From positions 631,001 through 695,000 of the forward strand of contig NZ_CP011028.1 of assembly GCF_002221525.1 (NCBI RefSeq): a stretch of DNA of 64,000 nucleotides, given 5' to 3'. The notes under the pieces were generated by a model. It did not search any database. It saw only the letters and a program-made list of their open reading frames with translations, and was not told the origin of the DNA. A program made the position numbers and the translations under genes. This document shows positions 1-8,526 of the stretch, in pieces (positions within the stretch are counted from its first letter, which is position 1; each line of letters starts with the position of its first letter). The stretch is from Pseudoalteromonas espejiana DSM 9414. GTDB taxonomy: Bacteria > Pseudomonadota > Gammaproteobacteria > Enterobacterales > Alteromonadaceae.

Positions 1-667
1 AAAGGGTTGAGTCTTCACCTTTTTCAAATGGCGCACCATGAATAATGTTTTTGCTTGAATCAATAACATGTGGGAATACAAATTTAGGTGCAATAATGCC
101 CTTATCTGCACGGGTTTCTAAATCAGTAATTAGTTGATCAAATACTGTTGGTACACCGTTTAAACGTGCAATGTAGTCTTTTGCTTCTTTAACGTTACTA
201 ATTGAGTGTTGGTTAATTAAAAATGCAGGCACCATAGAGTGTGTACCAAACATTTGGTTAACTGGGTAATTATGGTAACGCCATTTAAAATCAGCTATTG
301 AGCTTTCTAGGTCTTGTTTTTTTAAGTCGTAGCTTACTTTAGTTGCATCATCGAGAAGGTCGCGATTAATTGCTTTAAGTGCTACTAAATCGGCTTTAGC
401 TTGTGCTAAGTCTTTTAGTTTTTGCTCTTCGCTGCCGTCATCCCACTTGTCGTAGTCTTTTTTAATACCCATGTAAGTTTGGTAAACCGGGCTGCTCATT
501 ACATCGCGGTTAAAGGTATCTTCAAAAAACGCATTGGCTTTGTCGATTTCGCTTTGCACAGGTTGCGCTTGCACTACAGGCGCGGGTGCTGCCTGTTGAG
601 GCGCCTGCTGGCAACCAGCTAAAATAGCAACGCTCACGGCTGCTGCAATAAAGGTAAGTTTACGCAT
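1..667 (-). CDS. DUF885 family lipoprotein, N-terminal part (gene runs off the window)
   Basis: An open frame runs from the ATG at 667 to the window edge, giving about 222 residues without a stop. The product begins MRKLTFIAAAVSVAILAGC, a classic lipoprotein signal with lipobox LAGC, so the mature protein should be lipidated at Cys19 and face the periplasm. A Gln/Ala/Pro-rich stretch follows, then a soluble helical region containing NRDVMSSPVYQTYMGIKKDY and FKWRYHNYPVNQMFG. This pattern recalls DUF885 proteins, which are predicted periplasmic metallopeptidase-like enzymes with no settled substrate; the zinc motif would lie in the missing C-terminal part. The gene is transcribed away from its own short upstream region and is not overlapped by hemW. 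The family call is by recollection; the lipoprotein nature is visible directly. Confidence 0.7.
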   Translation of the reverse strand, partial: MRKLTFIAAAVSVAILAGCQQAPQQAAPAPVVQAQPVQSEIDKANAFFEDTFNRDVMSSPVYQTYMGIKKDYDKWDDGSEEQKLKDLAQAKADLVALKAINRDLLDDATKVSYDLKKQDLESSIADFKWRYHNYPVNQMFGTHSMVPAFLINQHSISNVKEAKDYIARLNGVPTVFDQLITDLETRADKGIIAPKFVFPHVIDSSKNIIHGAPFEKGEDSTL

Positions 668-754
668 TGTTTTCCCTTTGTTGTTAGAAACCCATTAGGG
701 TGAATTATATTTATTTGCTTGTATTTTTATGTTTATCGCGTGTGGTTAAAACCA

Positions 755-1891
755 CTACACGAACAATTCTAGCAGGTCATTTAAAAAACGGTGCCCTTTA
801 AGGCTTACTTGCCAGTGGCCGTTTTCTTGTATTAATAATCCTGCGTCTATAGCTTTTGTTAAAGCCTCTTGCTGGCTTTGTAATGGCTGATTAGTCAGCG
901 CACTGTAATCTTCAATTGGGCAAGGCTCAACAAGGCGAAAACGATTCATAAAAAATTCAAAGGCTAAATCGTCTTGTTCCACTTGCCAGCTTTTATACAA
1001 GTAGGGTTTAAGCATATCCATATAACCACGTGGATGCTTAACCTTTTCAGTACGTGTAATAATGCCGCTTTTTACATCAGTTACCTTACCATGTGCACCA
1101 CAACCAATTCCGAGATAATCGCCAAAACGCCAATAATTCAAGTTATGTTGGCATTGAAAGCCTAGTTTGGCATAGCCCGATATTTCGTATTGAATATAAC
1201 CAGCTTGGGCAAGTAATGCTTGGCCTTGCTCTTGAATATCCCATAGGGTTTCATCTTGCGGTAGAGTGGGCGGTTTTGAAGCAAACTGTGTATTTGGCTC
1301 AATAGTAAGTTGATACCAAGATATATGCGGTGGATTTAAAGCAATAATCTTTTTTAAATCGCTCAGTGCATCGTCAAGGCTTTGCCCTGGTAAGCCATGC
1401 ATTAAATCAAGGTTAAAGCTATTTAATCCGGCTTGCTTAGCTTGCTCTGCAGCGTAGTTTGCTTCATCGGCACCATGAATACGGCCAAGTGCTTTTAACT
1501 TGTCGTTTTGCATGCTTTGCACGCCAATAGAAATACGGTTAATGCCTGCTTTTACATAATCTTTAAAGCGCCCGGTTTCTACGGTGCCAGGATTTGCCTC
1601 AAGGGTTATTTCGCAGTCATCACTTAAGCCAATTAGGCTATCAACTTCTTTAAGTAAACGGGTGTAAGCATCACCCGTTAATAAGCTCGGTGTACCGCCA
1701 CCTATAAAAATACTGTGAATTTTACGCCCTTGTACTAAATGTAAGTCGGCTTTTAAGTCGTCTATTAAGTGCTGAACATATTCAACTTCAGGGATGTCGC
1801 CTTTTTGCCCGTGGCTATTAAAGTCGCAGTAGGGACATTTTTGCACGCACCAAGGTACGTGCACGTATAAGCTCAGTGGTGGAAGATTCAC
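755..1891 (-). CDS. hemW: Radical SAM heme chaperone HemW
   Basis: The 378-residue product matches HemW in length and opening. The radical-SAM cysteine motif CVQKCPYC lies at about residues 15-22 and would bind the 4Fe-4S cluster and S-adenosylmethionine. The [11 protein letters not shown] segment and the NPGTV and GVQSM motifs of the barrel follow. HemW resembles coproporphyrinogen III dehydrogenase (HemN) but is understood to bind and deliver heme rather than oxidise coproporphyrinogen. The start overlaps the end of rdgB by 4 bp, which suggests translational coupling, and the rdgB-hemW order is the usual one in gammaproteobacteria. It is the last gene of the leftward series that begins at yggS. 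Nothing looks damaged. Confidence 0.93.
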   Translation of the reverse strand: MNLPPLSLYVHVPWCVQKCPYCDFNSHGQKGDIPEVEYVQHLIDDLKADLHLVQGRKIHSIFIGGGTPSLLTGDAYTRLLKEVDSLIGLSDDCEITLEANPGTVETGRFKDYVKAGINRISIGVQSMQNDKLKALGRIHGADEANYAAEQAKQAGLNSFNLDLMHGLPGQSLDDALSDLKKIIALNPPHISWYQLTIEPNTQFASKPPTLPQDETLWDIQEQGQALLAQAGYIQYEISGYAKLGFQCQHNLNYWRFGDYLGIGCGAHGKVTDVKSGIITRTEKVKHPRGYMDMLKPYLYKSWQVEQDDLAFEFFMNRFRLVEPCPIEDYSALTNQPLQSQQEALTKAIDAGLLIQENGHWQVSLKGHRFLNDLLELFV

Positions 1892-2487
1892 AGGCCGCCT
1901 TTGCTTTGTAGCTCTAGTAATAACTTTTTAAGTGCTTGGCCGCGATGACTCACTGCATTTTTTTGTTCTTTGGTGAGCTCGGCGCTGGTACAGTTTTGCT
2001 CAGCAACAAAAAATACTGGGTCGTAACCAAAACCACCTTCGCCATTTTGGGTTTGTGTAATTTCGCCTTCCCAGCTTGCGCTGCAAATAAGCGGGGTAGG
2101 GTCATCGGCGTGGCGCATTAATACTAATACACACCAAAAACGCGCTTTACGATTTAGGTTATCGCCTAAATCATTAAGTAGTTTGTCTATGTTATCTTGA
2201 TCGCTTGCGCGCTCACCTGCAAAGCGAGCAGAGTAAACCCCCGGCGCACCATTTAAGCCATCTACTTCTAAGCCCGAGTCATCAGCTATGGCTGGCATAC
2301 CGGTAATTTTAGCTGCATGACGGGCTTTAATTATGGCATTTTCTACAAAGGTGGTGCCGGTTTCGGCCACTTCGCCTACATTAAAGTCGCTTTGTGGAAC
2401 CACGTTAATACTCAGTGGGCTGAGCATATTTGCCAGCTCGTTTACTTTGCCTGGGTTGCCTGTGGCAAGCACTAATGTTTTAGTCAT
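1888..2487 (-). CDS. rdgB: Non-canonical purine NTP pyrophosphatase (RdgB/HAM1 family)
   Basis: The 199-residue product begins [18 protein letters not shown], the family signature for nucleotide binding, and carries [20 protein letters not shown], the conserved metal and base-discrimination loop. SHRGQAL near the C terminus also fits. RdgB hydrolyses dITP, XTP and ITP to monophosphates, which keeps deaminated purines out of DNA and RNA. Length is normal (E. coli 197). The stop overlaps the hemW start by 4 bp, and only 4 bp separate its start from the upstream DUF4426 gene, so the three are very likely co-transcribed. Confidence 0.95.
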   Translation of the reverse strand: MTKTLVLATGNPGKVNELANMLSPLSINVVPQSDFNVGEVAETGTTFVENAIIKARHAAKITGMPAIADDSGLEVDGLNGAPGVYSARFAGERASDQDNIDKLLNDLGDNLNRKARFWCVLVLMRHADDPTPLICSASWEGEITQTQNGEGGFGYDPVFFVAEQNCTSAELTKEQKNAVSHRGQALKKLLLELQSKGGL

Positions 2488-2491
2488 GTTT

Positions 2492-2935
2492 TTAATCTAC
2501 GTAAAATTTTTGCTGAAATTTCAGCTTTTGAGTCTGATTACCTTGTTGAATCTCTACATCAAAACGTAAAATTTCTTCGTTGGTATAGTTTACTTGTGCA
2601 AGGTAATAAATTGAGTCACCTTCTTTTACTTCTTTAAAAGTAAGGGTTTGCTTATTGCCAAGTAAGTTTTTTGCAGTACCGCTAAGCTTGGCCGTTTGCG
2701 CTGCTTTAGTGCTGTTATTTTTTAACACTGAAATATTAACAACCCCTTTGTAACCGCTACGCTCTAAGCCATATGTTTTGGCTATTTGCGGCTGAATAAA
2801 GGTAGAAGGAAAGGCAATGTAATGCACTTGCCAAGGGCCGAGCTCTTTGTACTGCGCACCTTGCATTTCTTCACTTTGGGCATTAAAGGCAAAGGCTAAA
2901 AAACTAATAAAGCAAAGCTTAATTAAACGGTTCAT
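2492..2935 (-). CDS. DUF4426 periplasmic protein
   Basis: The product is 147 residues. The first 20 or so ([21 protein letters not shown]) form a Sec signal peptide with likely cleavage near NAQS-EE. The remainder is beta-rich, with [17 protein letters not shown] and the closing FQQKFYVD. It resembles DUF4426 proteins, found in Vibrio, Shewanella and Pseudoalteromonas between yggT and rdgB. Its function is unknown. The tight spacing to rdgB (4 bp) and the terminator-like hairpin upstream at 2956-2979 suggest that DUF4426-rdgB-hemW can form a transcription unit partly separate from proC-yggT. Confidence 0.8.
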   Translation of the reverse strand: MNRLIKLCFISFLAFAFNAQSEEMQGAQYKELGPWQVHYIAFPSTFIQPQIAKTYGLERSGYKGVVNISVLKNNSTKAAQTAKLSGTAKNLLGNKQTLTFKEVKEGDSIYYLAQVNYTNEEILRFDVEIQQGNQTQKLKFQQKFYVD

Positions 2936-2955
2936 TGTTTACTCCAAAAAATGTA

Positions 2956-2979
2956 AAAAGAGGCCATAAGGCCCCTTTT
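2956..2979 (-). terminator. Intrinsic terminator-like hairpin after yggT
   Basis: Read on the minus strand, a ten-pair stem with one mismatch (AAAAGGGGCC / GGCCTCTTTT, loop TTAT) runs straight into a T tract. It lies between the yggT stop and the DUF4426 start and probably reduces read-through into DUF4426-rdgB-hemW. Confidence 0.65.
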
Positions 2980-2995
2980 GCTTAAAACAAAATAC

Positions 2996-3529
2996 TTAGG
3001 CTAAAAAGTCCATTAACAGCATTTGTAAAAACTGAATACCAATAATTAATACAAGCACCGATAAATCTAAACCACCCATTGGTGGAATAATTTTACGAAG
3101 TGGCTTGAGCATTGGCTCAGTAAGCTGGTGGAATACAGCTTCAATTGGATTATAACCTTGGCTTACCCAGCTTAAAATTGCGCGAATAATTAATACCCAA
3201 AATACTAAGTTTAAGCCTTCTTTTAATACGGTAATTAGGGCCTGAATAAACACAGGTTGCGCAGCCCATGCGCCGTAAATTACCAACATTAAAGTACTAA
3301 TTTTGGCAACAGCTACAATAAATGCCAGCAATAGTGAGGCTAAATCGAGCCCGCCTAGCCCTGGTATAATTTTACGTAAAGGGTTTACTGCAAACGACGT
3401 TGCTTTAACCACAAACTGGCTCATTGGGTTGTAAAAGTCGGCTTTTGCCCACTGTAGCCAAAAACGCAGTAGCACCACCATTAAAAATAAATCAAACAGG
3501 GTACTGATCAAAAATTGCATGGCATTCAT
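2996..3529 (-). CDS. yggT: YggT family integral membrane protein
   Basis: With the start placed at the ATG at 3529 the product is 177 residues (MNAMQFLISTLFDL...). A longer frame reaches 3595, but those extra codons overlap the proC end and precede a reasonable ribosome site (GAAGG), so the shorter start is preferred. The sequence is an internal duplication. Each half has hydrophobic segments followed by a PLRKIIPGLGGLDLA / PLRKIIPPMGGLDLS motif, the hallmark of the YggT repeat. YggT proteins are inner-membrane proteins of poorly defined role, linked in the literature to potassium/osmotic stress tolerance. The usual neighbour yggU (DUF167) is missing here; DUF4426 follows instead. Confidence 0.9.
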   Translation of the reverse strand: MNAMQFLISTLFDLFLMVVLLRFWLQWAKADFYNPMSQFVVKATSFAVNPLRKIIPGLGGLDLASLLLAFIVAVAKISTLMLVIYGAWAAQPVFIQALITVLKEGLNLVFWVLIIRAILSWVSQGYNPIEAVFHQLTEPMLKPLRKIIPPMGGLDLSVLVLIIGIQFLQMLLMDFLA

Positions 3530-3555
3530 AGTGTAACCTTCAATAAAAAGTAGTT

Positions 3556-4377
3556 TTAAAGTTCTTTTTCCATTTGCATCGCACGCGCAATACACGCATC
3601 CATTGCATCGCTAACTGTTTGTACTAAGCCTTCATCTTTTAAATGCTCAACAGCTGCATGGGTAGTGCCGCCTTTAGAGGTTACATTAGCGCGCAATTGC
3701 GAAATGCTTATCTCTGGTTGGCTAAGGGCCATTTCGGCTGCACCGAGTGCGGTTTGCTGCACTAAACGACGCGCATCTTCATCGTTAAAACCAAGTGCTT
3801 TTGCTTTTTCTTCTATGGCTTCCATAAATAAGAAAAAGTAAGCTGGTGATGAGCCGGTTACTGCAATTACATCGTTAATTTGTGACTCTTGCTCAACCCA
3901 CACCACAATACCGGTACACTCAAATACTTGTTGTACAAAATTGTGTTCTTCAGCTGTTTCGTCTGCACCAAATAAACCTGATACCCCACGGCCAAGTAAT
4001 GATGGCGTATTTGGCATACAACGTACCATTTTAACGTTTTGGCCAAGCATTTCGCGTAAGCGCTTAACGGTTAAACCCGCCGCCACCGAAATAAACAGTT
4101 TATCGCTAAAGTCGATACCCGAATCTTGAAACGATTTACATAAATCGCCCATCATTTGTGGCTTAACAGACAATACAATGACATCAGCATCGCGTAAGGC
4201 TTCGTTATTGTCGCTGGTGGTTTTCACCTTGAAATCGTCTGCTACCTTTGCAAGCTTTTCTTGGTTGCGGTTTGTCGCAATAATATTATTAGCGTTAAAA
4301 CCGTTTTTTACCATGCCGCCAATAATGGCGTAGCTCATGTTACCTGTGCCTATAAATGCGATTGTTTTATCTGACAT
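3556..4377 (-). CDS. proC: Pyrroline-5-carboxylate reductase
   Basis: The 273-residue product starts MSDKTIAFIGTGNMSYAIIGG, a dinucleotide-binding GxGxM Rossmann motif. It carries the ProC C-terminal signature GSSPAYFFLFMEAI and TSKGGTTHAAV. ProC reduces 1-pyrroline-5-carboxylate to L-proline with NAD(P)H in the cytosol, the last step of proline synthesis. It sits between yggS and yggT, 17 bp after yggS, an arrangement common in marine gammaproteobacteria. Length and motifs are normal. Confidence 0.96.
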   Translation of the reverse strand: MSDKTIAFIGTGNMSYAIIGGMVKNGFNANNIIATNRNQEKLAKVADDFKVKTTSDNNEALRDADVIVLSVKPQMMGDLCKSFQDSGIDFSDKLFISVAAGLTVKRLREMLGQNVKMVRCMPNTPSLLGRGVSGLFGADETAEEHNFVQQVFECTGIVVWVEQESQINDVIAVTGSSPAYFFLFMEAIEEKAKALGFNDEDARRLVQQTALGAAEMALSQPEISISQLRANVTSKGGTTHAAVEHLKDEGLVQTVSDAMDACIARAMQMEKEL

Positions 4378-4394
4378 ATGTCTGTTATCACCTT

Positions 4395-5108
4395 TTAAGT
4401 TCGAGTTCCAAAAATGTCTGTGCCGATCCTCACCATGGTTGAGCCTGTATTAATAGCGGCTTCAACATCATTGCTCATCCCCATCGACAACGTATCTATA
4501 TGAGGATATTGGGCCTTTAGTTTATCAAAGCAAGTTTGTAATTGCTCAAAAGATTGAGTTTGCTCGTTTGGATTGTCGCTTTTAGCCGGAATTGCCATTA
4601 AACCACGCAGAGTAAGCTGCTCACTGTGGTCAATAAATTCGGCAAGTTCAGGTATTTGCTCAATACTACAACCTGATTTAGCCTCCTCTGCGCTTATATT
4701 TACTTGAATAAGCACGTTTAAAGGGGCTTTATCAGCGGGGCGTTGAGTATTTAAGCGCTTTGCTATTTTTACTCTATCAACGCTTTGTACCCAGTCAAAA
4801 TTAGCGGCAACAAGCGCGCTTTTATTTGATTGAATTGGGCCAATGAAATGCCAAATGATATCGCTAAATGTGTGTAGTTGAGCTATTTTATCTACAGCCT
4901 CTTGAACATATGACTCACCAAATTGGCGTTGGCCATGCTCGTAAGCAGCAATAATATCGTCGCTAGGCTTTGTTTTAGATACCGCCAGTAGTGTAATTTC
5001 GTTACTACTACGCTTGGCATTATTTGCCGCGTTAGCAATTCTAGCGTAGGCGGATGTGAGTCGTTCTGCTATTGTAACCATATATTTATCAGTTAGTTGT
5101 GGAGTCAT
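4395..5108 (-). CDS. yggS: YggS/PLPBP family pyridoxal-phosphate homeostasis protein
   Basis: The 237-residue product contains the family's PLP-binding lysine motif LLAVSKTKP at about residue 45, HFIGPIQSNKS, and the phosphate-gripping SMGMSNDVEAAI and VRIGTDIFG. YggS-type proteins bind PLP as a fold-type III alanine-racemase-like barrel without known catalysis and help to balance PLP and amino-acid pools. The annotated start ATG at 5108 lies only 2 bp from the divergent pilT start; an alternative ATG at 5081 (MVTIAERLTS) matches the usual family start better. Neither has a convincing ribosome site, so the true start is uncertain. First gene of the leftward series. Confidence 0.92.
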   Translation of the reverse strand: MTPQLTDKYMVTIAERLTSAYARIANAANNAKRSSNEITLLAVSKTKPSDDIIAAYEHGQRQFGESYVQEAVDKIAQLHTFSDIIWHFIGPIQSNKSALVAANFDWVQSVDRVKIAKRLNTQRPADKAPLNVLIQVNISAEEAKSGCSIEQIPELAEFIDHSEQLTLRGLMAIPAKSDNPNEQTQSFEQLQTCFDKLKAQYPHIDTLSMGMSNDVEAAINTGSTMVRIGTDIFGTRT

Positions 5109-5110
5109 AA

Positions 5111-6151
5111 ATGGATATTACCGAATTATTAGCGTTTAGTGTGCAACACAAAGCATCCGATTTACACTTATCGTCGGGTGTTTCACCTATGATACGCGTA
5201 GATGGTGATGTTCGCCGCATTAATATACCTGCACTTGCAGACAAAGACGTAAACAGCCTTGTATACGACATTATGAACGATAATCAACGTAAGGACTACG
5301 AACAAAACCTAGAAGTGGATTTTTCGTTTGAAGTACCTAACCTTGCGCGTTTTCGTGTGAATGCATTTAACTCAAACCGTGGCCCTGCGGCAGTATTTCG
5401 TACTATCCCAAGCGATGTACTTACGCTGGAAGATTTAGGTGCCCCCGATATTTTTAAAACAATTTCAGATAACCCGCGTGGATTGGTATTGGTTACAGGC
5501 CCAACGGGTTCGGGTAAGTCAACAACACTTGCGGCTATGGTTGATTACATAAATCAAACAAAACATCACCATATCCTCACTATAGAAGACCCAATCGAAT
5601 TTGTTCACGACAATAAACTAAGCCTGATTAACCAGCGTGAAGTACACCGTGATACGCACAGTTTTTCTAATGCACTTCGTAGTGCGCTGCGTGAAGACCC
5701 CGATGTAATACTCGTTGGTGAGCTACGTGATTTAGAAACAATTCGCCTTGCTATGACCGCAGCAGAAACGGGTCACCTAGTATTTGGTACATTGCATACT
5801 ACATCAGCGCCAAAAACCATTGACCGTATTATTGACGTATTCCCAGGTGAAGAAAAAGACATGGTGCGTTCAATGCTTTCTGAGTCGTTACGTGCAGTAA
5901 TTTCGCAAACACTGCTTAAAAAAATTGGCGGTGGGCGTGTGGCTGCGCACGAAATTATGATTGGTGTTCCAGCTATTCGTAACTTAATTCGTGAGGATAA
6001 AATAGCGCAAATGTATTCGTCTATTCAAACGGGTGCATCGCATGGCATGCAAACTATGGATCAATGTTTAAATAATTTGGTTAATCACGGCATAGTAACA
6101 ACCGCCGCTGCCAAAGAAAAAGCCCAAGACAAAACACAGTTTGGTGGCTAA
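5111..6151 (+). CDS. pilT: Type IV pilus retraction ATPase PilT
   Basis: The 346-residue product has the PilT N-terminal PAS-like domain (ASDLHLSSG), Walker A GPTGSGKST near residue 131, the Asp box LTIEDPIEFVH, Walker B GELRDLETIRLA, the His box TGHLVFGTLHT, and the PilT-specific C-terminal AIRNLIRE motif. PilT is the cytoplasmic hexameric motor that depolymerises type IV pili, powering twitching and DNA uptake. A good ribosome site (TGGAG) lies 5-10 bp before the ATG and falls inside the oppositely oriented yggS coding sequence. pilU follows after 9 bp. Confidence 0.96.
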   Translation: MDITELLAFSVQHKASDLHLSSGVSPMIRVDGDVRRINIPALADKDVNSLVYDIMNDNQRKDYEQNLEVDFSFEVPNLARFRVNAFNSNRGPAAVFRTIPSDVLTLEDLGAPDIFKTISDNPRGLVLVTGPTGSGKSTTLAAMVDYINQTKHHHILTIEDPIEFVHDNKLSLINQREVHRDTHSFSNALRSALREDPDVILVGELRDLETIRLAMTAAETGHLVFGTLHTTSAPKTIDRIIDVFPGEEKDMVRSMLSESLRAVISQTLLKKIGGGRVAAHEIMIGVPAIRNLIREDKIAQMYSSIQTGASHGMQTMDQCLNNLVNHGIVTTAAAKEKAQDKTQFGG

Positions 6152-6160
6152 GGAATTATT

Positions 6161-7294
6161 ATGAATTTATCTTTAAACCACTTTTTACTCATTATGATTG
6201 AGAAAAAAGGCTCTGACTTATTTGTATCAAGCCAGTTGCCTGTCAGCGCTAAAATTAATGGCGAACTAATCGCGTTAAGCGACGATAAGCTAACTGACGA
6301 ACAGGCTTTACAGCTTGTTGAGTCTGCCATGAGCGACAAGCAAAAAAATGAGTTTCATACCACCAAAGAGTGTAACTTTGCGATAGCCACAGACGAAGGG
6401 CGTTTTCGTATTTCGGCTTTTTGGCAGCGCGACAGAGCAGGCATGGTTATTCGCCGAATAGTAACGCAAATACCTGATGTAAGCGATTTAGGGCTGCCTT
6501 CAACACTTACCGATGTAATTATGGCAAAGCGTGGCTTGGTGTTGTTTGTGGGTGGTACAGGTACCGGTAAATCAACCTCATTAGCTGCATTAATTGGCTA
6601 TAGAAACCGGAATCAGCGTGGTCACATTTTAACAATAGAAGACCCTATTGAGTTTGTTCATGAGCATCGTAAAAGTATTATTACTCAGCGCGAAGTAGGC
6701 CTAGATACCGACAGCTTTGAATCGGCACTTAAAAGCTCACTACGCCAAGCTCCCGATGTAATATTAATTGGTGAAATACGTTCGCAAGAAACCATGGAAT
6801 ATGCACTGAGCTTTGCTGAAACCGGCCACTTATGTGTAGCCACATTGCATGCTAATAACGCAAACCAAGCCATTGACCGTATTATGCATTTAGTGCCTAA
6901 AGAAAAGCACGACAAGCTTAAGTACGATTTAGCGCTTAACTTACGCGCTATTGTAGCGCAGCAGCTTATTCCTACCTCAGATGGGGAAGGGCGTGTTGCC
7001 GCCATTGAAATATTATTAAACTCACCCATGGTGGCAGAGCTAATAAAAAGTGGCGATATTGGCGGCATTAAAGAGGCTATGTCTAAGTCTAAAGAAATGG
7101 GCATGCAAACCTTTGACCAAGCACTGTTTGAGCTATATAAACAGCAACGTATTAATTACGCTGATGCGCTGCATCATGCCGACTCGCCAAACGATTTACG
7201 CTTGATGATTAAACTGCGCAATAACGAGCAGCAAGGCGCAGGCTTTTTACAAGGTGTAACCATAGATGGGTTAGATGATAAAAACGGTAATTAA
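6161..7294 (+). CDS. pilU: Type IV pilus retraction ATPase PilU
   Basis: The 377-residue product is a PilT paralogue with Walker A GGTGTGKST near residue 130, LTIEDPIEFVHEH, Walker B LIGEIRSQETMEYAL and the TGHLCVATLHANN His box. It lacks the AIRNLIRE motif of PilT and has the longer C-terminal tail typical of PilU. PilU works with PilT to increase retraction force and does not usually replace it. It is co-transcribed with pilT (9 bp gap). A strong bidirectional terminator follows at 7347. Confidence 0.94.
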   Translation: MNLSLNHFLLIMIEKKGSDLFVSSQLPVSAKINGELIALSDDKLTDEQALQLVESAMSDKQKNEFHTTKECNFAIATDEGRFRISAFWQRDRAGMVIRRIVTQIPDVSDLGLPSTLTDVIMAKRGLVLFVGGTGTGKSTSLAALIGYRNRNQRGHILTIEDPIEFVHEHRKSIITQREVGLDTDSFESALKSSLRQAPDVILIGEIRSQETMEYALSFAETGHLCVATLHANNANQAIDRIMHLVPKEKHDKLKYDLALNLRAIVAQQLIPTSDGEGRVAAIEILLNSPMVAELIKSGDIGGIKEAMSKSKEMGMQTFDQALFELYKQQRINYADALHHADSPNDLRLMIKLRNNEQQGAGFLQGVTIDGLDDKNGN

Positions 7295-7346
7295 CCTACA
7301 GTATGTGTAGGTAAGTAAGTTACTCATTTTTGATAATTTAATGCAT

Positions 7347-7376
7347 AAAAAAAGCGCCTATTGGCGCTTTTTGTTT
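7347..7376. terminator. Bidirectional intrinsic terminator between pilU and ruvX
   Basis: AAAAGCGCC-TATT-GGCGCTTTTT forms a perfect stem with A tracts on one side and T tracts on the other. It can end both the rightward pilTU transcript and the leftward ruvX transcript. Confidence 0.85.
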
Positions 7377-7385
7377 TGAAGAGAG

Positions 7386-7835
7386 TTATTCACCATAACT
7401 GGCTTCAAAAAAACTTTCTAAAATAATCACTGCCGACATGTTATCAACATTGCCTTTACCTAAGTTTTTATAGCCGCCGTGTTCAAACAAACGTGCTTTT
7501 GCATCCGCGGTAGTTAGGCGCTCGTCTTGCGTTTGCACCGGTATGCCATAATGATTATGTAATCGGTTAGCAAACTTTTTAGCTTTAAACGTTACCTCTT
7601 GCGAGGTGCCATCCATATTAAGTGGCAAACCCACCACCATTAAATCGGGCTGCCATTCTTTAACTTGTACTGCAATATGGTCCCAATTAGGAATACCATC
7701 TTGTGCTTTTACAGCTTTAAGGCTAGATGCGCTGCCAGTAAGCTCTTGTCCTATGGCAATACCAATGCTTTTGGTACCAAAGTCAAAGCCCATAACAGTT
7801 CGTTCGCCTTGCGGCTTAAGCGTTTTTTTAGTCAT
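7386..7835 (-). CDS. ruvX: Putative Holliday junction resolvase RuvX/YqgF
   Basis: The 149-residue product has the RNase-H-fold opening [15 protein letters not shown], the [11 protein letters not shown] motif and the DERLTTADA motif expected of YqgF/RuvX. The family is linked to pre-16S rRNA 5'-end maturation in E. coli and to Holliday-junction cleavage. Upstream yqgE ends 9 bp before the start, and the order rsmE-gshB-yqgE-ruvX is the conserved gammaproteobacterial one. Confidence 0.94.
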   Translation of the reverse strand: MTKKTLKPQGERTVMGFDFGTKSIGIAIGQELTGSASSLKAVKAQDGIPNWDHIAVQVKEWQPDLMVVGLPLNMDGTSQEVTFKAKKFANRLHNHYGIPVQTQDERLTTADAKARLFEHGGYKNLGKGNVDNMSAVIILESFFEASYGE

Positions 7836-7844
7836 TGTTGTTCT

Positions 7845-8411
7845 TTAAGCGTGACCAGCTTCACTGCTAAGCTGACTAATATCAAACCCAAGCATTGAAA
7901 CGGCTTTTTCCCAGCGTTTTTCAACCGGCGTATCAAAAATGATCTTCGGATCGGCTTCAATGATCAACCAGCTATTATCTAAAAGCTCTTGCTCTAGCTG
8001 CCCTTGCTCCCACCCTGAATAGCCTAGTGTAATAATAAATTGTTCAGGTGCGTGGGCGGTAGTTAAATTGGCTAATACATCTTTTGAGGTGGTGATCATT
8101 ATCTCGCTGCTAAGCTTTTGGCTTGCAGAGTAACCAGGCTGGGGTGAATGAAGTACAAAACCACGGTCGGTTTTAACCGGCCCACCTGCAAATACAGCTA
8201 CTTGAGCCGCTTGCTGGGTTTTGTCATTATCTATTTCTATTTTATCTAAAAGCTCGCCTACGGTAACATCAATAGGTTGGTTAATAACCAAACCCATAGC
8301 CCCATCTTCATTGTGCTCACAAATATACGTTACGGCACGTTTAAAAAAAGGGTCTTGCATCGACGGCATTGCGATTAAAAAATGATTTTCTAATGATTGC
8401 ATAGATTTCAC
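7845..8411 (-). CDS. yqgE: YqgE/AlgH family protein
   Basis: The 188-residue product begins MKSMQSLENHFLIAMPSMQDPFF and carries the family blocks EHNEDGAMGLVINQP, VFAGGPVKTDRGFVLH and ITLGYSGWEQGQLE. It is a soluble cytoplasmic protein of unknown biochemical role; the AlgH name comes from an alginate-regulation phenotype in Pseudomonas. It sits 9 bp upstream of ruvX, likely in one transcript. The first ATG could also be the second Met (residue 4). Confidence 0.93.
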   Translation of the reverse strand: MKSMQSLENHFLIAMPSMQDPFFKRAVTYICEHNEDGAMGLVINQPIDVTVGELLDKIEIDNDKTQQAAQVAVFAGGPVKTDRGFVLHSPQPGYSASQKLSSEIMITTSKDVLANLTTAHAPEQFIITLGYSGWEQGQLEQELLDNSWLIIEADPKIIFDTPVEKRWEKAVSMLGFDISQLSSEAGHA

Positions 8412-8474
8412 CCTTTTATTTTATGAATATTAGTTGAACTTTTAGTATGGCATAGTTCTATAAATTGAACATAA

Positions 8475-8519
8475 AAAGCGCATTAATTGTATGAAATACT
8501 TAAACTAATACGCTTTTAA
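8475..8519 (-). terminator. Terminator-like hairpin after gshB
   Basis: On the minus strand AAAAGCG-T-ATTA pairs with TAAT-G-CGCTTTT across a roughly 20-nt loop and ends in a T tract. It follows the gshB stop and precedes yqgE, so yqgE-ruvX may also have its own promoter. Confidence 0.5.
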
Positions 8520-8526
8520 ATGGTGC

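Noticed and set aside
3530..3595. An upstream extension of yggT by 22 codons
   Set aside because: It overlaps the proC end, is not hydrophobic like the YggT start, and the ATG at 3529 has the better ribosome site.
6685..7104. A 139-codon open frame antisense to pilU
   Set aside because: It lies under the Walker B and His boxes of PilU and has no independent signals.
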